A stretch of DNA of 64,000 nt from Bacteroidales bacterium. GTDB lineage: Bacteria; Bacteroidota; Bacteroidia; Bacteroidales; Bacteroidaceae. The stretch is from the NCBI GenBank assembly GCA_015060965.1, contig SUXN01000003.1, positions 34,690 to 98,689 on the forward strand, written 5' to 3'. The translations under genes and the position numbers were made by a program. This document shows, piece after piece, positions 61,737 to 64,000 of the stretch. Every line of letters starts with the position of its first letter. The first letter of the stretch is position 1. The notes beneath the pieces were generated by a model, which worked only from the letters and a program-made list of their open reading frames with translations, had not been told where the DNA came from and ran no database searches.

Positions 61737-62673
61737 AGAGATGTACCGTACATCAATAAAGTCGGTCGATACGGAGGAGTTCCTCGACCTGTGGTTCTAC
61801 CGCCCGTTGGGATTCAGCTGTGCGCTGTTCTTCCGCAACCGTGGCGTTCACCCCAATGTAATTACCATAATTTCCATTTTCCTGGGCATTGCAGCAGGAG
61901 TATGTTTCTTTCAGGAGAGCCTCCGCTGGAACATCCTTGGAATCTTGTTACTCATGTGGGCCAACCTCTATGACAGCACCGACGGACAGCTGGCCCGCAT
62001 CACAGGACAGAAGACACGCTGGGGACGCATCCTCGACGGTTTTGCAGGTGACTGCTGGTTCTTCTGCATATATTTTGCCATAGCCGCACGCGAGACATTC
62101 CAGCCCATCCCCTTTGCCCCCGAATACAACTGGGGAGTGGTTATCTGGATTCTTGTATCGTTCTGCGGGTTCTGGGTACACGGCTCACAGTGCCAGCTGG
62201 CCGACTACTACCGCAACATACACCTCTACTTCACCAACGAGAAGAACGGCAACGAGTTCCACAACTCCATTGCCCAGAAAAAGGAGTATGACAACACCCC
62301 GTGGAGAGGCAATTTCTTCTGGAAGATATTCCTGAACGCATACGTGGCATACGTTCAGAACCAGGAGCGCATGTCCCCTAAGTTCCAGAAGTTCATCGCT
62401 GCGGTACACAAACGTTACGGAACCGAAATTCCCCGTGAGTTACGCGAGCAGTTCCGAAAGGGCAGCCTGCCGCTCATGAAGTACACCAACATACTAACCT
62501 TCAACTCACGCGCCATCATGCTCTGCTTTGCAATGCTCATTGGCGAGTTATGGATATATCTGATTTTTGAGCTTGTGGTGCTTATGGCACTGTTCCTTTA
62601 TATGCAGTACAGGCACGAAAGCCTTTGCGGCAGACTGACAAAAATGATTGAAGAAGGCCATGAGTTCAATTAA
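61720..62673 (+). CDS. CDP-alcohol phosphatidyltransferase family membrane protein
   Basis: 317 aa. Opening FYRPLGFSCALFFRNRGVHPNVITI is typical of the family. The catalytic motif is YDSTDGQLARITGQKTRW then GRILDGFAGD: D-x2-D-G-x2-A-R-x8-G-x3-D is intact, but the last Asp is five residues on (D-x4-D) rather than four. About six TM helices are seen, with a soluble insertion of about 100 residues between helices 4 and 5 (RNIHLYFTNEKNGNEFHNS to SLPLMKYTN). It should transfer a phosphoalcohol from a CDP-activated donor at the inner membrane. It overlaps the ATP-grasp gene by 17 nt and the HAD gene by 14 nt. Confidence 0.87.
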   Translation: MKEEDKEMYRTSIKSVDTEEFLDLWFYRPLGFSCALFFRNRGVHPNVITIISIFLGIAAGVCFFQESLRWNILGILLLMWANLYDSTDGQLARITGQKTRWGRILDGFAGDCWFFCIYFAIAARETFQPIPFAPEYNWGVVIWILVSFCGFWVHGSQCQLADYYRNIHLYFTNEKNGNEFHNSIAQKKEYDNTPWRGNFFWKIFLNAYVAYVQNQERMSPKFQKFIAAVHKRYGTEIPRELREQFRKGSLPLMKYTNILTFNSRAIMLCFAMLIGELWIYLIFELVVLMALFLYMQYRHESLCGRLTKMIEEGHEFN

Positions 62674-63376
62674 AGGTATAATATTCGATTACGGCGGAAC
62701 GATAGACACCGACGGCATCCATTGGGGTGAGCTTATCTGGGAAGAGTACCAGACAGCCGGTATCGGCGTGGAGAAAAGCACCTACCGCGACGCATACGTT
62801 CACGGTGAGCGATCATTGGCCAAAGCCCCTATTATTGAGCCTACCGACACATTCCGTACACTCCTTATTAAAAAAATGGCATTGCAGTTCGGATACCTGC
62901 GTGCCAATGCCCCACACCCCACGCTCAGCAAGGAGAAAGAGGCCGAGGTTGCACTTAACTGCTACAAGAGGGTTACCGATACACTTGAAAAGACACGTGC
63001 AGTTGTCGAAGAGCTGTCAACACGCTACCCCATGGTTCTTGTGACAAATTTTTACGGCAACATGCCTGTGGTGCTCAAGGAGTTCGCCTTGAGCGGTTAT
63101 TTCAAAGAGATTGTAGAGTCATCAGTCGTAGGACTTCGCAAGCCCGACCCTGCGCTGTTTGCCCTCGGAGTAAAGGCGTTGGAGCTTGAACCCGAAGAGA
63201 TTGTTGTCATAGGCGACTCATACCGTAAAGACATTTACCCGTCAGCCACACTCGGATGCAATACCGTGTGGCTGAAAAAAGTATGCTGGGCCGAAGAACC
63301 CGTTGAACCCGGCTATGCCCCTACAGCCATCATCGACACACTGACCCACCTGCCGGAAATTATCGGCAAGCTCTGA
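62660..63376 (+). CDS. HAD-superfamily hydrolase
   Basis: 238 aa from the ATG at 62660 (a TTG at 62648 is the alternative). HAD motif I is IIFDYGGTIDTDG: the nucleophile Asp is present, while the usual second Asp (general acid) is replaced by Gly, as in some HAD subfamilies. Motif II is MVLVTNFYGNM, motif III the Lys in VVGLRKPDPALF, and motif IV VIGDSYRKDI. The cap between motifs I and II is helical. It is probably a small-molecule phosphatase; after a phosphatidyltransferase it might remove the phosphate from a phosphorylated headgroup. Confidence 0.87.
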   Translation: MSSIKGIIFDYGGTIDTDGIHWGELIWEEYQTAGIGVEKSTYRDAYVHGERSLAKAPIIEPTDTFRTLLIKKMALQFGYLRANAPHPTLSKEKEAEVALNCYKRVTDTLEKTRAVVEELSTRYPMVLVTNFYGNMPVVLKEFALSGYFKEIVESSVVGLRKPDPALFALGVKALELEPEEIVVIGDSYRKDIYPSATLGCNTVWLKKVCWAEEPVEPGYAPTAIIDTLTHLPEIIGKL

Positions 63377-63402
63377 AGCCGGCAGAGAACAGAACAGGTA
63401 TC

Positions 63403-63457
63403 ATCTGCGTTTTATAAAGGTATAAACCAACAAACCGTACCTTTATGAAACGCAGAT
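63403..63457 (+). promoter_or_regulatory. 20-bp hairpin enclosing the start codon of the next gene
   Basis: 63403-63422 pairs with 63438-63457 over 20 positions with a single G-T wobble and a 15-nt loop. The ATG at 63445-63447 lies inside the right arm. In an mRNA read through from the upstream operon this would hide the start; after the stem comes TTATTTTG, so it could also act as a weak terminator. Confidence 0.7.
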
Positions 63458-64000
63458 TTATTTTGAGCATAATGCTCATTGCCACAACACTCATCGCCAG
63501 AGCACAGATGAGCCCCGAGAATTATGATGTAATGCACAGCGACAGCTGCTGGTATTTCACATTCGACTACGACACCCCGAAGATGCCCAAGGACGAGGGA
63601 CTGCTCGTTGTCACCCACATCTGCACCCCCGACACCTGCATCAGTTCAGCCACCAGGCATCTTCAAGGCAAGCGTTATGCCAAAAGATATGTAAAGAGAT
63701 ACGGCACACAGCCCGAACTTCACAGCGAGGGCAGCCATCGCTGTACCCTCACGATGCCCGAGGAGTGTATCAGCGACACCGTTTATGCCGTAACATACTG
63801 CGAATACAACAACGGAGAGACAACAGAATTCCTCTGTGACACTGTTACCATGTGCATGCCTCAATGCCCGCCAATGAGTTGCCACAGGGCAAAACCCTCA
63901 CAGAGCTATGCCGACCACCTTGCAACAGAACATCCTCACGTACACAGCATGAGACATTACGCCCCATTGACGCAAGGGAATGCCGGCAACATGAACATCA
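63445..64000 (+). CDS. Hypothetical secreted Cys-rich protein, cut by the window end
   Basis: An open frame from the ATG at 63445 runs to the last base (185 codons visible, no stop). A signal peptide is clear (MKRRFILSIMLIATTLIARAQ), so the protein is exported. The visible mature part is rich in cysteine (about nine residues, for example DSCWYF, HICTPDTC, SHRC, PEEC, TMCMPQCPPMSC), suggesting disulfides. The Tyr/Lys block GKRYAKRYVKRYG is also notable. I do not recognise the family. A later Met at 63472 would shorten the signal. It lies 68 nt after the HAD gene behind the start-codon hairpin. Confidence 0.7.
   Translation, partial: MKRRFILSIMLIATTLIARAQMSPENYDVMHSDSCWYFTFDYDTPKMPKDEGLLVVTHICTPDTCISSATRHLQGKRYAKRYVKRYGTQPELHSEGSHRCTLTMPEECISDTVYAVTYCEYNNGETTEFLCDTVTMCMPQCPPMSCHRAKPSQSYADHLATEHPHVHSMRHYAPLTQGNAGNMNI

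Noticed and set aside
62948..63376. HAD protein suspected inactive because the second motif-I Asp is Gly
   Set aside because: FDxGGT-type motif I is found in active HAD subfamilies; the nucleophile Asp, Lys and motif IV Asp are present, so inactivity is not supported.

Overview
This window is a chromosomal segment of a Bacteroidales bacterium (Bacteroidaceae/Prevotellaceae type). The evidence is the gene content (sufBCDS, nspC, DUF4374/PepSY/TonB iron locus, DUF4837, DUF4922, capsule Wzi) and the Bacteroidetes promoter signature: TAnnTTTG at -7 with TTG/TTTG about 19-21 nt upstream. This signature precedes at least nine units, including rimP, rplM, tRNA-Leu, uvrD, the iron locus and wecC. Genus cannot be fixed by eye.

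Layout. (1) 1-2.6 kb: tRNA-Asn, a secreted S41 protease and a small membrane-anchored protein. (2) 2.7-13.3 kb: a tight co-directional run rimP-nusA-infB-cvpA-sufB-sufC-sufD-sufS-rnhB, joining transcription/translation factors to Fe-S cluster assembly; an intrinsic terminator sits between its promoter and rimP and looks like an attenuator. (3) 13.3-14.9 kb: imperfect tandem and dispersed repeats around a secreted protein of unknown function. (4) 14.9-18.0 kb: rplM-rpsI-rpsB-tsf on the minus strand with structured leader RNAs, then tRNA-Leu. (5) 18.0-23.9 kb: accessory region. It has a G11 tract, a DUF6794 protein, duplicated promoter-bearing repeats, and then an AT-rich island bounded by two 59-bp direct repeats. 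The island holds an HNH endonuclease with three helical repeats, a structured RNA, a UPF0145 (YbjQ) fusion protein, a small Cys-rich ORF and MITE-like repeats. (6) 23.9-28.4 kb: nspC, uvrD/pcrA and superoxide dismutase. (7) 28.4-33.6 kb: a TonB receptor, DUF4374 lipoprotein and PepSY protein matching the XusABC xenosiderophore system. (8) 33.8-35.3 kb: a TraB/GumN protein and a hotdog thioesterase. (9) 35.4-52.9 kb: a Wzx/Wzy-type surface polysaccharide locus on the minus strand, in several transcription units. (10) 53.0-56.8 kb: a SpoIID-domain protein co-translated with a GT2-DUF4922 fusion. (11) 57.0-64.0 kb: a plus-strand operon rlmN-DUF4837-pdxA, then nucleotidyltransferase, ATP-grasp, CDP-alcohol phosphatidyltransferase and HAD phosphatase, then a secreted Cys-rich protein cut by the window end.

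The parts most worth pursuing are the four-gene overlapping cluster at 60.2-63.4 kb, which reads as a pathway for an activated polyol or phospholipid headgroup and has an atypical CDP-alcohol transferase motif; the SpoIID/GT2-DUF4922 pair; the repeat-bounded AT-rich island with its structured RNA; and two RNA-level control elements, the attenuator before rimP and a 20-bp hairpin burying a start codon at 63.4 kb. All family calls are by reading motifs; no database search was possible.
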